Assembly: GCF_900104355.1 (NCBI RefSeq)
Contig: NZ_FNIY01000006.1
Coordinates: forward strand, 1 to 64,000
Length of the DNA stretch: 64,000 nucleotides
Direction of reading: 5' to 3'
Source: Phyllobacterium sp. OV277
GTDB lineage: Bacteria; Pseudomonadota; Alphaproteobacteria; Rhizobiales; Rhizobiaceae
Part shown: in pieces, positions 1 to 7,657 of the stretch
Position numbering within the stretch: the first letter of the stretch is position 1
Layout: each line of letters begins with the position of its first letter
Translations under genes and position numbers: made by a program
The notes under the pieces: generated by a model
Seen by the model: the letters and a program-made list of their open reading frames with translations, nothing else
Databases searched by the model: none
Told to the model about the DNA's origin: nothing

Positions 1-93
1 CCGATCCTGTCAAAACCCATCCGCCCGGCCGAACTGCGCTCAACCATTCTGGCGCTGAAACTTCAGGCGGAACAACAACCCGTCCACGCATGA
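1..93 (+). CDS. C-terminal end of a receiver-domain protein (response regulator or hybrid kinase), partial
   Basis: Thirty codons open from the window edge to a TGA. The peptide starts ILSKPIRPAELRSTI, which is the last strand and helix of a CheY-like receiver domain: the conserved Lys-Pro followed by the alpha-5 helix. The same K-P-x-x-P-A-x-L-R pattern ends the hybrid histidine kinase at 14.7 kb in this window, so a hybrid kinase of the same type is likely. The protein ends about 20 residues after the domain. Everything upstream is outside the window. Confidence 0.6.
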   Translation, partial: PILSKPIRPAELRSTILALKLQAEQQPVHA

Positions 94-102
94 TCCGCTA
101 AT

Positions 103-492
103 TCAGGCTCCTTTGAAAAGCTGAGCTTCTATCGCGGTCTTGTCCAATATCGACCAGACCGATACGATTTTTGAGCTTTTAAACTGGTAGAACACGTTTT
201 CCGCGAACGATATCTTGCGTCCGTTGACGCTCAAGCCGAGGAATTCGGCTTTTGGAGAGCATTCGAAGGCAAGGCGTGCAGCGACGTTTGGAGGTTCGCA
301 GACCAGAAGTTGAATGTTGAAGTGGAGGTCGGGAATGTCCTCGAAGTCCTTCACCAGCATGTCGCGATAGCCGGATAGCTTTAACAATCGACCATTATGC
401 TCGACATCGGAATCGACATGCCGCCCGAGATTGTTCCAGTCCTGCCGGTTTAGACAATCAATATAGGCGCGATAGAGCTGAGAAAGAGGCAT
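103..492 (-). CDS. SnoaL-like / ester-cyclase family protein (NTF2 fold)
   Basis: A 129-residue protein with the size and layout of SnoaL-like polyketide-cyclase and ester-cyclase proteins. An N-terminal helix (LYRAYIDCLNRQDW) is followed by a small cone-shaped alpha+beta barrel with the typical GYRDMLVKDFEDIPDLHF segment, in which the family binds a small hydrophobic ligand. The family includes cyclases, isomerases and many proteins of unknown substrate, so no reaction can be named. It stands alone, convergent with the partial receiver gene, with its start about 290 bases from the divergent VOC gene. Confidence 0.7.
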   Translation of the reverse strand: MPLSQLYRAYIDCLNRQDWNNLGRHVDSDVEHNGRLLKLSGYRDMLVKDFEDIPDLHFNIQLLVCEPPNVAARLAFECSPKAEFLGLSVNGRKISFAENVFYQFKSSKIVSVWSILDKTAIEAQLFKGA

Positions 493-781
493 GGAAATCT
501 CCGGTTGCAGCTGCCAATTATTGAAAATGCATCCTCGATGCCGATCAACGTATCACAGTACATTTTACCAAGGGACCGTACGGGGCAATCGTTACTGTCG
601 TGTCTGGGTATCCGAAACCAACGCGGATCGAATGCAATTGGTAGCACCCGTGCCATATTTGTCCCTGGCTGCGAGCAGGTGCAAGCTGCCATCCATAGGG
701 TAGAACAAATTTTTTCAATGAATGTCGGATTGAGGGATTCTCAAACGTCCTTTGCAAGTTAATGGATCAAAGGAGGTTGCA
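493..781. other. Intergenic region between divergent genes
   Basis: This 289-base stretch separates the SnoaL-like gene (minus) from the VOC gene (plus) and must hold both promoters. Short open frames exist on both strands but none has a ribosome site or a protein-like composition. I see no repeat, RNA gene or strong hairpin. The last bases carry AAAGGAGG, an excellent ribosome site for the VOC gene. Confidence 0.5.
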
Positions 782-1267
782 ATGACCATTCGCACGCGCA
801 TTTCGCCGAATCTTTGGTTTGATTTCAATGCGAAAGAAGCGGTAGATTTCTACGTTTCAATTTTTCCCAATTCTAAAGTGTTGCGCATGTCGCATTATCT
901 GAAGGACAGTCCGGGGCCGGAAGGCGAAATCATGACTATTGAGTTTCAACTCGATGGTTTGGTCTTCACGGCCATCAACGGTGGACCCCAATTCAAATTC
1001 AACGAGTCCGTGTCATTCCTGATCGAGTGCACGGATCAGGCTGAGGTCGATCGCTATTGGGATGCTCTCCTTGCAGGCGGCGGCGAGCCGAGTGTTTGCG
1101 GTTGGCTAAAGGATCGCTTCGGTTTGTCGTGGCAGGTCAATTGGTCACCGATGATAGATATGCTGCTCGATGCCGACAAACAGAAAGCCGGGCGCGCAAT
1201 GCAGGCGATGCTCAAGATGCGCAAGCTCGATGTTGCGACCCTGCAGAAGGCCTATGCCGGGGACTAA
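782..1267 (+). CDS. VOC superfamily protein, PhnB-like (3-demethylubiquinone methyltransferase-like fold)
   Basis: A 161-residue protein with the PhnB/3-dmu-9 layout. It opens with RISPNLWFDFNAKEAVDFYVSIFP, the characteristic first beta-alpha unit, and later has FTAINGGPQFKFNESVSFLI and a DRFGLSWQVNW strand. Family members are metal-dependent or metal-free dimeric enzymes of the glyoxalase/dioxygenase fold, and PhnB-type members are mostly uncharacterised. The ATG at 782 is chosen over an upstream in-frame start at 752 because AAAGGAGG lies 5-6 bases before it. A likely terminator hairpin follows. Confidence 0.8.
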   Translation: MTIRTRISPNLWFDFNAKEAVDFYVSIFPNSKVLRMSHYLKDSPGPEGEIMTIEFQLDGLVFTAINGGPQFKFNESVSFLIECTDQAEVDRYWDALLAGGGEPSVCGWLKDRFGLSWQVNWSPMIDMLLDADKQKAGRAMQAMLKMRKLDVATLQKAYAGD

Positions 1268-1281
1268 GGCGAGGTATCACG

Positions 1282-1315
1282 GATGCCCCACTGTGTTCAG
1301 AGATGGTGGGGCATC
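1282..1315 (+). terminator. Stem-loop after the VOC gene, likely terminator
   Basis: A perfect 10-bp stem, GATGCCCCAC pairing with GTGGGGCATC, with a 14-base loop, begins 15 bases after the VOC stop codon. A TTTTT run follows a few bases later (1323-1327), so the hairpin probably ends transcription of the plus-strand gene. Confidence 0.55.
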
Positions 1316-1366
1316 GCCGTAGTTTTTGATAGGGCGGAAGACTGAGAGGCAGACAAATGGCAAGCT

Positions 1367-1750
1367 CTAAGAATCCACATCACAAAGGACATCGGCTTTA
1401 GATCCGGCTGGATTGTTCCAGGTCAATTGGCCGAGCGTCTTCCGTGCGACGTATATCGACAAGAGCGCACCATGCTTGTTTGCAATATGTATCCGTGGGA
1501 CCCCGTTTTCCGACACTGTGCGAACAGTCCATTGGGGGTCCTTCAAATCCTCAAAAAGTGTAATCGCCGGACCCGCAAGTTGGGTCAACGTCGCATTGCC
1601 CTTACCATCGAACGAAAACTCAAGGCGATTACCGCCCTCCCAGCATTTCAAGGTGTGAACTGGGTTCTTCGTTTGCGCGAGCGTAGGGCCTATCGTTCCG
1701 AACGCGACGGCCAGTATGAGCGTGACCGGCAAAGTGGTCTGCATTCTCAT
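1367..1750 (-). CDS. Exported protein of unknown function
   Basis: A 127-residue protein with a clear Sec signal peptide: the basic start MRMQ, a hydrophobic core LPVTLILAVAFG and cleavage after TLAQ near residue 26. The mature part has two cysteines (LKCWEGG near its start, VLCDVDS at its end) that could form a disulfide closing the domain. A GAGGAG ribosome site lies 7 bases before the ATG. It is the last gene after the PAAR gene on the same strand, so it may be part of the vgrG module or merely sit next to it. I recognise no family. Confidence 0.6.
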   Translation of the reverse strand: MRMQTTLPVTLILAVAFGTIGPTLAQTKNPVHTLKCWEGGNRLEFSFDGKGNATLTQLAGPAITLFEDLKDPQWTVRTVSENGVPRIHIANKHGALLSIYVARKTLGQLTWNNPAGSKADVLCDVDS

Positions 1751-1817
1751 ATTGCGCTCCTCATTGAGGTGAAAACGAGAAGAAAACCCGGACTATCAGC
1801 AGCGCTGCAACCTGAGT

Positions 1818-2126
1818 TCAGGCCGAGCCATCATCCAGAAATACGTCGTCCGAGCCGGTCTGGGCAACGCCGCCACAATCAATAGCATCACCTATGCGGC
1901 CTGCCGGTCTGCCATTGATGAATACCGTTGGTGAGCCCACCGCCAATGCCCGGCCATGGGATGGCGCTGGACATGACGGACACCCGTGCGGCGCATAGGC
2001 ATCACCAACGCGCACTGCATTCTTGCCGTTGATAATAACATCAGGGCTACCCTCAATCGCATTGGTCGGAGGGAAATGGCAATCATGGCCGGAACCGATG
2101 TCATCTAAACGGGCTTGTGCTGGCAT
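1818..2126 (-). CDS. PAAR-domain protein (type VI secretion tip)
   Basis: A 102-residue protein that is essentially one PAAR domain. It has the paired motifs SPDVIINGKNAVRVGD and GSPTVFINGRPAGRIGD, with His and Cys residues (SGHDCHFPP, APHGCPSC, CGG) placed to hold the tip zinc. PAAR proteins form the sharp cone on the VgrG trimer and carry or recruit effectors. There is no C-terminal toxin extension here, so cargo would bind non-covalently. The ATG at 2126 is preferred to one 18 codons upstream because the N-terminal part of the longer form is not PAAR-like. It is the fifth gene of the vgrG module. Confidence 0.85.
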   Translation of the reverse strand: MPAQARLDDIGSGHDCHFPPTNAIEGSPDVIINGKNAVRVGDAYAPHGCPSCPAPSHGRALAVGSPTVFINGRPAGRIGDAIDCGGVAQTGSDDVFLDDGSA

Positions 2127-2239
2127 TCTGTTTCCATCGCATGACGTGAGCTGGAGTGGAAGGCGTGAGTAGGAATACAATGCTCAACAAATATTTGACA
2201 GAGTGTTGGATCAACATTGTAAATCGTTATAATCACTTC

Positions 2240-2809
2240 CTATTCGGTTGTAAGAGCCCTTGATTGGATCATTTTTTGAAGGACTTGCGGCGCATGTTGA
2301 AGCTTTTCGTCCGGCACATCAACAATTAGCCCTTCAGCTCTTGCCGCGAGGAGTAACGCAACGCCAGCGGTATCCTTTCCCAAGGCAATAAGCGTTGAGA
2401 GCTTGTTCTCCGGCAGTAATTCGGGATTCAAGAGTAGTGCTGCAAAATCAGCGGCAGGTTCAATGGCTGACTCTGCACCAATACGTCGCCAAATATCAAG
2501 AACTTGATCCAGCGTCGACCCTTTACACCAGGACAGTGCAGCGCAAGATATTGGCGTCCAACCAGCTCCGTTTGCCAATTGTTGCCATCTTTCAGCGGAG
2601 AATTCTTTAAGCCGCGCCGCTACGCCGTGATAGCGATCCAATGTCTCAAACATTCGCCCTTGTTTAGCTGTCCGAAACATAACAGCGTACGTGTTAGGCC
2701 AAAATTTTCCGCAAGCGTTAAGCTCTATCCAAATCATAATGGGTGAATAGCCGCCAGCTAACTCAGCCAAAAGTGGGAGGCTTTCATTGGAGGGTTGTTC
2801 ATGAGCCAT
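2240..2809 (-). CDS. Unknown protein of the vgrG module (189 residues)
   Basis: I do not recognise this protein. It has no signal peptide and no membrane span and is predicted to be soluble and mainly helical, with repeated aliphatic segments such as ALLLNPELLPENKLSTLIALG and TAGVALLLAARAEG. It starts 8 bases after the stop of the 311-residue gene, so the two are almost certainly co-transcribed and translationally coupled. A cytoplasmic protein placed between a candidate effector and a PAAR gene could be an immunity protein or a loading adaptor. That is inference from position; nothing in the sequence shows it. Confidence 0.7.
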   Translation of the reverse strand: MAHEQPSNESLPLLAELAGGYSPIMIWIELNACGKFWPNTYAVMFRTAKQGRMFETLDRYHGVAARLKEFSAERWQQLANGAGWTPISCAALSWCKGSTLDQVLDIWRRIGAESAIEPAADFAALLLNPELLPENKLSTLIALGKDTAGVALLLAARAEGLIVDVPDEKLQHAPQVLQKMIQSRALTTE

Positions 2810-2817
2810 AGCGGAAC

Positions 2818-3753
2818 CTATTTAAACAAATGTTGTTGATCGAATGGTACCCACGGCAGATAAGGGTTCGTGGTTGCAGACCGTGCTCCGTCGTAAAACT
2901 GCTTATTCATCTCAACAACGCGTTGCAACGCATACTGGCTGTCGGGATAGCCATATTTTTGCGGGTTTGCGATCATGTCTTCCGTTATATTGTTGATGAT
3001 GCGATCCTGTTGCTGCAAACGCTCCAACTGTTTTTCATAAGCGTATTCTTTGGATTTCCATTGCTGAAAAAAGGGATGGACGTTGTACGTCTGAAATGGG
3101 TACTCCTCCTTCTTTGAGTAGGCCAATTCCGCCCATAGCGAAAAGAATTTTTCAACTCTCCATACTCCCCACAAAGATCCCAACGATGCCGAAACCAGTG
3201 TAGCGTCATTCGTAATGTTGAAAGCAGTCGCCTCTTTGAACAGGTTTCTTGCATCCGCCAAATAATAACTCGCTCCACCAATCAGGACATCCACAGCAAC
3301 ACCGGACACGACGCCCATCGTTCCGCCCAAATCATTCGAAGAGAATGGGGTCAATGCGTTGAAAGTACTGACATTACTCGCCAGCAGTTTATAAATGTGA
3401 TGTGCCGACTTAATATCCTCGAGAGAAGTCGACCAGTTATACGCATCATTGACATCTTTTGCTTTTTCAATGCGTTCCAACATTTCTGAAGGGAGTTTGG
3501 TGGATTTACCTCCACCTCGCTCCAGCTTTTTCGCAGCATTGGACAGACCAAATTGTGCTGTGAGACCTCCACCGATCAACGATGCGCTGAATGCGACAAG
3601 ATTCTCTCTTCCGAAGAAAAGAAAGGTATGTGCACCAATCCCAAGTGACATGCCGGAATGGTAACCGATCATCCAACTTTCAGACTTTGTGTTGGCAAAG
3701 CCCGCCCATGAGTCAGGATTATTGAGATCGTTGCCGTAAGGAAACTTGCTCAT
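2818..3753 (-). CDS. Candidate type VI secretion effector with hydrophobic segments
   Basis: A 311-residue protein that matches no family I know. It has no N-terminal signal, yet contains three apolar, glycine-rich stretches: GIGAHTFLFFG followed by LVAFSASLIGGGLTAQFG (about residues 35-70), GVVSGVAVDVLIGGASYYLA (about 150-170) and a shorter one near 185. Each is suited to membrane insertion after delivery. The C-terminal third is charged, aromatic and Tyr/Gln-rich. Position two genes downstream of vgrG and upstream of a PAAR gene suggests a cargo effector, possibly membrane-active. The ATG at 3753 is preferred to a GTG at 3762 (GGTGA site nearby). Base composition is AT-rich compared with the flanking core genes. 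Confidence 0.65.
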   Translation of the reverse strand: MSKFPYGNDLNNPDSWAGFANTKSESWMIGYHSGMSLGIGAHTFLFFGRENLVAFSASLIGGGLTAQFGLSNAAKKLERGGGKSTKLPSEMLERIEKAKDVNDAYNWSTSLEDIKSAHHIYKLLASNVSTFNALTPFSSNDLGGTMGVVSGVAVDVLIGGASYYLADARNLFKEATAFNITNDATLVSASLGSLWGVWRVEKFFSLWAELAYSKKEEYPFQTYNVHPFFQQWKSKEYAYEKQLERLQQQDRIINNITEDMIANPQKYGYPDSQYALQRVVEMNKQFYDGARSATTNPYLPWVPFDQQHLFK

Positions 3754-3850
3754 GATTTTCACCGATATAGATTGGGTTGGCGATGTATGGTTTTAAACTG
3801 CGCCGTTACAAAAGCCGATTTTGCGTTCAGGTTTTGCGATGTCTGGAGCT

Positions 3851-4279
3851 TCATTTGAACGGTTCAAATGGCTTGTCACCGCTATTGTATTTCAGCGCCG
3901 GTTCAAGCAGGCAATATAGGTTAGATTTGAATATGACGGCGATCGGGTAGCAAGCTTTATTATTGCTCGATGAGCATTTCTGAAGTCCCTCAAGAATATC
4001 AAGGCCCCGACATTTCTCCGTATCGCAATAACTCTGGCTAAATGTGGAAAAATCACTGGCGACATAAAATACGGTCGTGCGTCCATATATGCTTGGGTTT
4101 CCGATTTTGTCCGTCAGCTTCTTATAAGCAGATCGCACCTCTTCCACCGTCCCGCCATAAAACTTCTGAGGCGAAGTCTGCATAAAATCGAACTTCTCGA
4201 TTTGCGAATTGCACGTGGACGCTTGGGCGATCGGAGCAATAAGTAAATTTGCAAGTGTAATAAGCAGTATGATTTTCAT
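3851..4279 (-). CDS. Exported six-cysteine protein next to vgrG, candidate periplasmic immunity protein
   Basis: A 142-residue protein with a textbook Sec signal peptide (MKIILLITLANLLIAP, cleavage after AQA near residue 20). The mature part has six cysteines at about residues 23, 85, 90, 102, 110 and 123, enough for three disulfides, as expected of a small periplasmic protein. It starts 13 bases after the vgrG stop. Periplasmic proteins encoded beside vgrG are often immunity factors against effectors that act in the envelope. The family is not recognised and the role is inferred from position and export only. Confidence 0.65.
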   Translation of the reverse strand: MKIILLITLANLLIAPIAQASTCNSQIEKFDFMQTSPQKFYGGTVEEVRSAYKKLTDKIGNPSIYGRTTVFYVASDFSTFSQSYCDTEKCRGLDILEGLQKCSSSNNKACYPIAVIFKSNLYCLLEPALKYNSGDKPFEPFK

Positions 4280-4292
4280 TTGAATTATCCAA

Positions 4293-6425
4293 TCAGTTCA
4301 GACTGATTTTTGCGCTGTTCGCAATTATCTGTTTCTCTCCATTGATCTCGATTTCTTCGAAATCCATAAACAGCCTTTTACCGGTAAGGATCATAGTTCC
4401 GTCCTTGTGCATCAGTATTTGCGCCTTACCGCAGCGAACATGGAGTTCCCCCCCGCTATGCATCGTTGTTGTGTTTTGCGAACTAAATGACATTGTGTCA
4501 TTACTCATGAGATTAATACGGGTACCAGCATTGACGCTGTAAGACATTGCCACGTTCGTTGCCATCCCTCCACCAGCGTTGATCGCATTAAACAGACCAA
4601 CCGTTTCAGTCTTATTCTTCTCTACCGTCACCGACATGTTTCCTTCCCCAGGATTGAGGATGCCTGGAAAACCCAGATTTTTGGCTGCTTCTCCGATACC
4701 CTGCGTCAAGGAGGCCAAAACCTTGTTCACGATCCGCCCGATGCCTGACGGGCCAACGCTGAGTGATAGATTTCCACCAATCACCTCGTCCTTATTATTC
4801 CCAACCTCTATTTGCCTGTTGTGACCAATGTGTTGGACGTCATTGTTATCTATTGCTTGAGTTTTATTGTTGAGAATCTTGGTGTTCATGTCCTTTTGAG
4901 CGTGAATGTATATCTCTTCTTGTCCCTTCTCATCTTCAAAGGTCAATTCGTTGAACTGTTTAACATCCTTGCCTTTATGCGTATTAGTTCGGAACACGCT
5001 CTTGGTTTTGTTATGAGGCAATGGATACGGCACTTTTGTGCTCGGATTAGGCACGATGCCTGTGACGACGGGTCGGTCCGGGTCACCTTCGAGATAGGTG
5101 ACCATCACTTCCATGCCAATGCGCGGGATGACCTGCGCGCCGAAACCGCCGCCTGCCCAGGATTGCATCACCCGAATCCAGCAAGTGTCGGAACCATCTT
5201 TCTTGGCGCGGTTGCGCTGCCATGGGAACCAGACTTTGATGCGTCCATATTCATCCGGATGGATTTCTTCGCCCGGCGGTCCGGCGACGATGGCTACTTG
5301 CGAGCCATCAATGCGCGGAGTGGTGGTATGGCGATGCGGTGTTGCCGGTAATCGGCTGGGAAGGGCTATGAACGAATTGGCGTATTCCAGCTTGCCATCG
5401 CCCGTCTCGTAGGATGAATCAACGATCTGGTGGACAATTGCGGTGACAACATATTCTTCGTGCTGGTGATCCGCATGCGCCACCTCGTAAGGCTTGAATC
5501 GCCGACCCGCGGCCAGCGTTCTGACCGTCGATGATCCTTCGATCTGCTCATGACCCGCTTCCACCGCCTGCATACGCAGTCTGGAAGCCTGATCATTGGC
5601 CGATTGATCCATCGCCTTTGACGGATAGTGGAACAGCTCATATTCGGCATTCTTTGGCAGCGAGACAAGCGAGGGCGTCGTTGCACCCTGCGGTCCTTGC
5701 GGCTTTTCAAAGTTCCAGTCGCCGCCCGCACGTTTTCCCGGCGTGAACTGATAATTGCGTGCAAATTCGCTGATGTGGTTTCTGTCCGTGGAACCTGCTG
5801 CAAACCTGACATCGGTATCAGGACCCTTCGTATAGCCGAAGGGATGGCTTGCCACATGCAGCGTATGCTGGCCCTCCTCATGTTCGAACCAGTAGAACAG
5901 GCCGTCGGCTTCGAGCCGCCGGGTCAGATAGGCAAGATCAGTTTCGTTCCATTGCACGGAGTAGTGCATCGGAGCGGGCGGCGTAACAACACCGCCTGTC
6001 ACCGCAGCCTTGATGCCGTGTTCGCTCAGAAGCGTTTCCACGATCTGCACCGTGGTCATATCCATGAAGATGCGGCAGTCGGAGCGTTGCGACAGCAGCC
6101 ACAATTGCGGGCGGATGATCAGGCTATAGGAGCGCAGACCACGCGAGACGGGCGGGCCTTCCTTCAATCCCGTGACAAGACCATTCCACGGTCGGCGCTG
6201 GCCATAGGCGATTTCCAGCGACAGATCGACAAGCGTTCCGACAAGCTCTTCCGGCTTGATGTCAGTGCGCTTGGATTTGACGTCCACCGCGATCTCGAAC
6301 AGGCCGTTGATTTCCTCGCGGATATCCATTTTCTCGGCCAGAAGAACGTCCGTCCCCAGCGACGTTGAGATGCGAAGAATGCGGTCGGCTTGAATCAAGC
6401 CGGCGTCGGTGAAGTCAAATTCCAT
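4293..6425 (-). CDS. vgrG: VgrG / TssI spike protein of type VI secretion
   Basis: A 710-residue protein with the full VgrG order. A gp27-like base (about residues 1-360) contains the DVLLAEKMDIREEINGLFEI strand pair and the motif RLEADGLFYWFEHEEGQHTL. A gp5-type OB domain follows (about 375-480; DEYGRIKVWFPWQ, WIRVMQSWAGGGFG, DPDRPVVTGIV). Then comes the needle (NELTFEDEKGQEEIYIHAQKDM) and a C-terminal beta-helix (about 490-700). The trimer is the puncturing spike at the end of the Hcp tube. No enzymatic extension follows the needle. GAGGA lies a few bases before the ATG. No other type VI core gene is in the window, so it must use an apparatus encoded elsewhere. Confidence 0.95.
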   Translation of the reverse strand: MEFDFTDAGLIQADRILRISTSLGTDVLLAEKMDIREEINGLFEIAVDVKSKRTDIKPEELVGTLVDLSLEIAYGQRRPWNGLVTGLKEGPPVSRGLRSYSLIIRPQLWLLSQRSDCRIFMDMTTVQIVETLLSEHGIKAAVTGGVVTPPAPMHYSVQWNETDLAYLTRRLEADGLFYWFEHEEGQHTLHVASHPFGYTKGPDTDVRFAAGSTDRNHISEFARNYQFTPGKRAGGDWNFEKPQGPQGATTPSLVSLPKNAEYELFHYPSKAMDQSANDQASRLRMQAVEAGHEQIEGSSTVRTLAAGRRFKPYEVAHADHQHEEYVVTAIVHQIVDSSYETGDGKLEYANSFIALPSRLPATPHRHTTTPRIDGSQVAIVAGPPGEEIHPDEYGRIKVWFPWQRNRAKKDGSDTCWIRVMQSWAGGGFGAQVIPRIGMEVMVTYLEGDPDRPVVTGIVPNPSTKVPYPLPHNKTKSVFRTNTHKGKDVKQFNELTFEDEKGQEEIYIHAQKDMNTKILNNKTQAIDNNDVQHIGHNRQIEVGNNKDEVIGGNLSLSVGPSGIGRIVNKVLASLTQGIGEAAKNLGFPGILNPGEGNMSVTVEKNKTETVGLFNAINAGGGMATNVAMSYSVNAGTRINLMSNDTMSFSSQNTTTMHSGGELHVRCGKAQILMHKDGTMILTGKRLFMDFEEIEINGEKQIIANSAKISLN

Positions 6426-6721
6426 TCATTCCTCAACTGTAATTGGTCTCGAACCTACAACCTTTGATTGTTTTTAAGTTGCTTGAAAAGCGGCGTCGAG
6501 TGTTTATTCGCCTATAGTGCATTATTGCACAAGGATAAGCCTTCTATTCTTCAATAATCGCCAGATGAATTCAGTATCATTTTGAACAAATGCTGTTTTG
6601 GATTTGGGTGTCTTCCGCCGCGGCCATCTTGAAACCGACAATCCAATTGCTTGAACCAGATCGTTAATCGCCATATGTGAAGGGGATCGCAGCTGTTGCC
6701 GCCCTTATTACCGGAGTATCG
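6426..6721. other. Intergenic region upstream of vgrG, with an inverted repeat
   Basis: This 296-base AT-rich gap separates divergent vgrG and the DUF6460 gene. It contains the short inverted repeat GTGCA-TTAT-TGCAC at 6517-6530, about 90 bases upstream of the vgrG start, a plausible operator for the vgrG module. I see no further gene or RNA in it. Confidence 0.4.
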
Positions 6722-6988
6722 ATGTCAGACAATATAAACCGTTTTCTGGGAGACACGCCCGGCCGCATCTTGCTCAAGCTCGTTGTCATCTCGCTTTTTG
6801 TTGGTGTGGTCATGAGTGCGTTCAACTGGTCGCCGCTCGATATTCTCTATGGCTTTGAGAACTTTGCCCGGCGTATCTGGAATCTTGGCTTTGGCGCCAT
6901 TGAGCGTTTCGCTGACTATTTCTTGCTTGGTGCCGTCGTGGTCATTCCCTGTTTCATCATCCTGCGGTTGTTAAGCTTTCGACGCTGA
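6722..6988 (+). CDS. DUF6460-type small membrane protein
   Basis: An 88-residue inner-membrane protein beginning MSDNINRFLGDTPGRI, a start typical of a Hyphomicrobiales-specific family (DUF6460, sometimes mislabelled integrase). Two hydrophobic helices are visible: LLKLVVISLFVGVVMSAF (about 14-32) and FLLGAVVVIPCFIILRLL (about 65-83). They are separated by an amphipathic aromatic stretch with several Phe and Trp. The function is unknown. The ATG at 6722 is chosen over an upstream GTG at 6677 because CCGGAG precedes it and homologues, as I recall them, begin here. Confidence 0.75.
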   Translation: MSDNINRFLGDTPGRILLKLVVISLFVGVVMSAFNWSPLDILYGFENFARRIWNLGFGAIERFADYFLLGAVVVIPCFIILRLLSFRR

Positions 6989-7064
6989 TCTCAAAAACAT
7001 CTCTCTGGCCTGAATGAGCCACAATTGCTGGGTATCGGCAGGGTGTCTCATTCAGGAATTGCCT

Positions 7065-7562
7065 ATGCCAGCTTCAGAATCTTATTTGTCACGCCGCAGC
7101 TTTCTTGGTTTTGCAACCGTCTCGGCACTGTTGCCGCTGGCAGCGTGCCAGACGGTGACGAGTCCGCCCGGAAAGAAAGAAGGCGTTTCGTCGTCAGCTG
7201 CCTCTCTCGTTCAGAATATACGGTCTTCAAATGGCCTTGCTGGTTTGACTGCGGATTCCACGCTGGAAAAAGCGGCCTTGCAGCAAGCAGGTTTTATGGC
7301 GAGCGCAGGCCGGATGTCGCATACGACAGGCTGGGGCCGTGATTTTGCTACTCGGGTGCGGAATAATGAAATTCATGGTCTTGCTGCAGAAAATATTGCA
7401 GTAGGCCGCATGGAACTAGACCGGCTCTTTGCCATGTGGATGGCTTCGCCGCCACATCGTCGTAATATGCTTGATCAAAAATTCACCCGGTTTGGTCTTG
7501 CCTATTGCGAGGCATCAAGCGGCAGCAGCCAGCGTTATTGGGCGCTCGTTCTCGCAAGCTAA
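7065..7562 (+). CDS. CAP-domain lipoprotein with twin-arginine signal
   Basis: A 165-residue exported protein. Residues 10-28 form a Tat-type signal (RRSFLGF) ending in the lipobox LAAC, so Cys28 should be acylated after folded export. The rest is a CAP (SCP/PR-1, YkwD-like) domain with the signatures GRMSHTTGWG, AAENIAVG and PPHRRNMLDQKFTRFGLAY, including the His and Glu residues of the CAP cavity. Bacterial CAP proteins are envelope proteins of mostly unsettled function. The start at 7065 is chosen because the signal begins there; an in-frame upstream ATG at 7014 would put 17 residues ahead of it. Confidence 0.85.
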   Translation: MPASESYLSRRSFLGFATVSALLPLAACQTVTSPPGKKEGVSSSAASLVQNIRSSNGLAGLTADSTLEKAALQQAGFMASAGRMSHTTGWGRDFATRVRNNEIHGLAAENIAVGRMELDRLFAMWMASPPHRRNMLDQKFTRFGLAYCEASSGSSQRYWALVLAS

Positions 7563-7657
7563 TCTTTCGGCTGTAATTGGCCGATAGTGCTGGAAAAGAA
7601 CCGCGCTCAATGGCATAGAACACCGTCAGCCTTCTGGCCTCTTTCTCCGGTGTTTCA

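Noticed and set aside
5628-6368. A 246-codon plus-strand frame antisense to vgrG.
   Set aside because: The opposite strand is a full VgrG with all domains; the antisense product has no recognisable motif.
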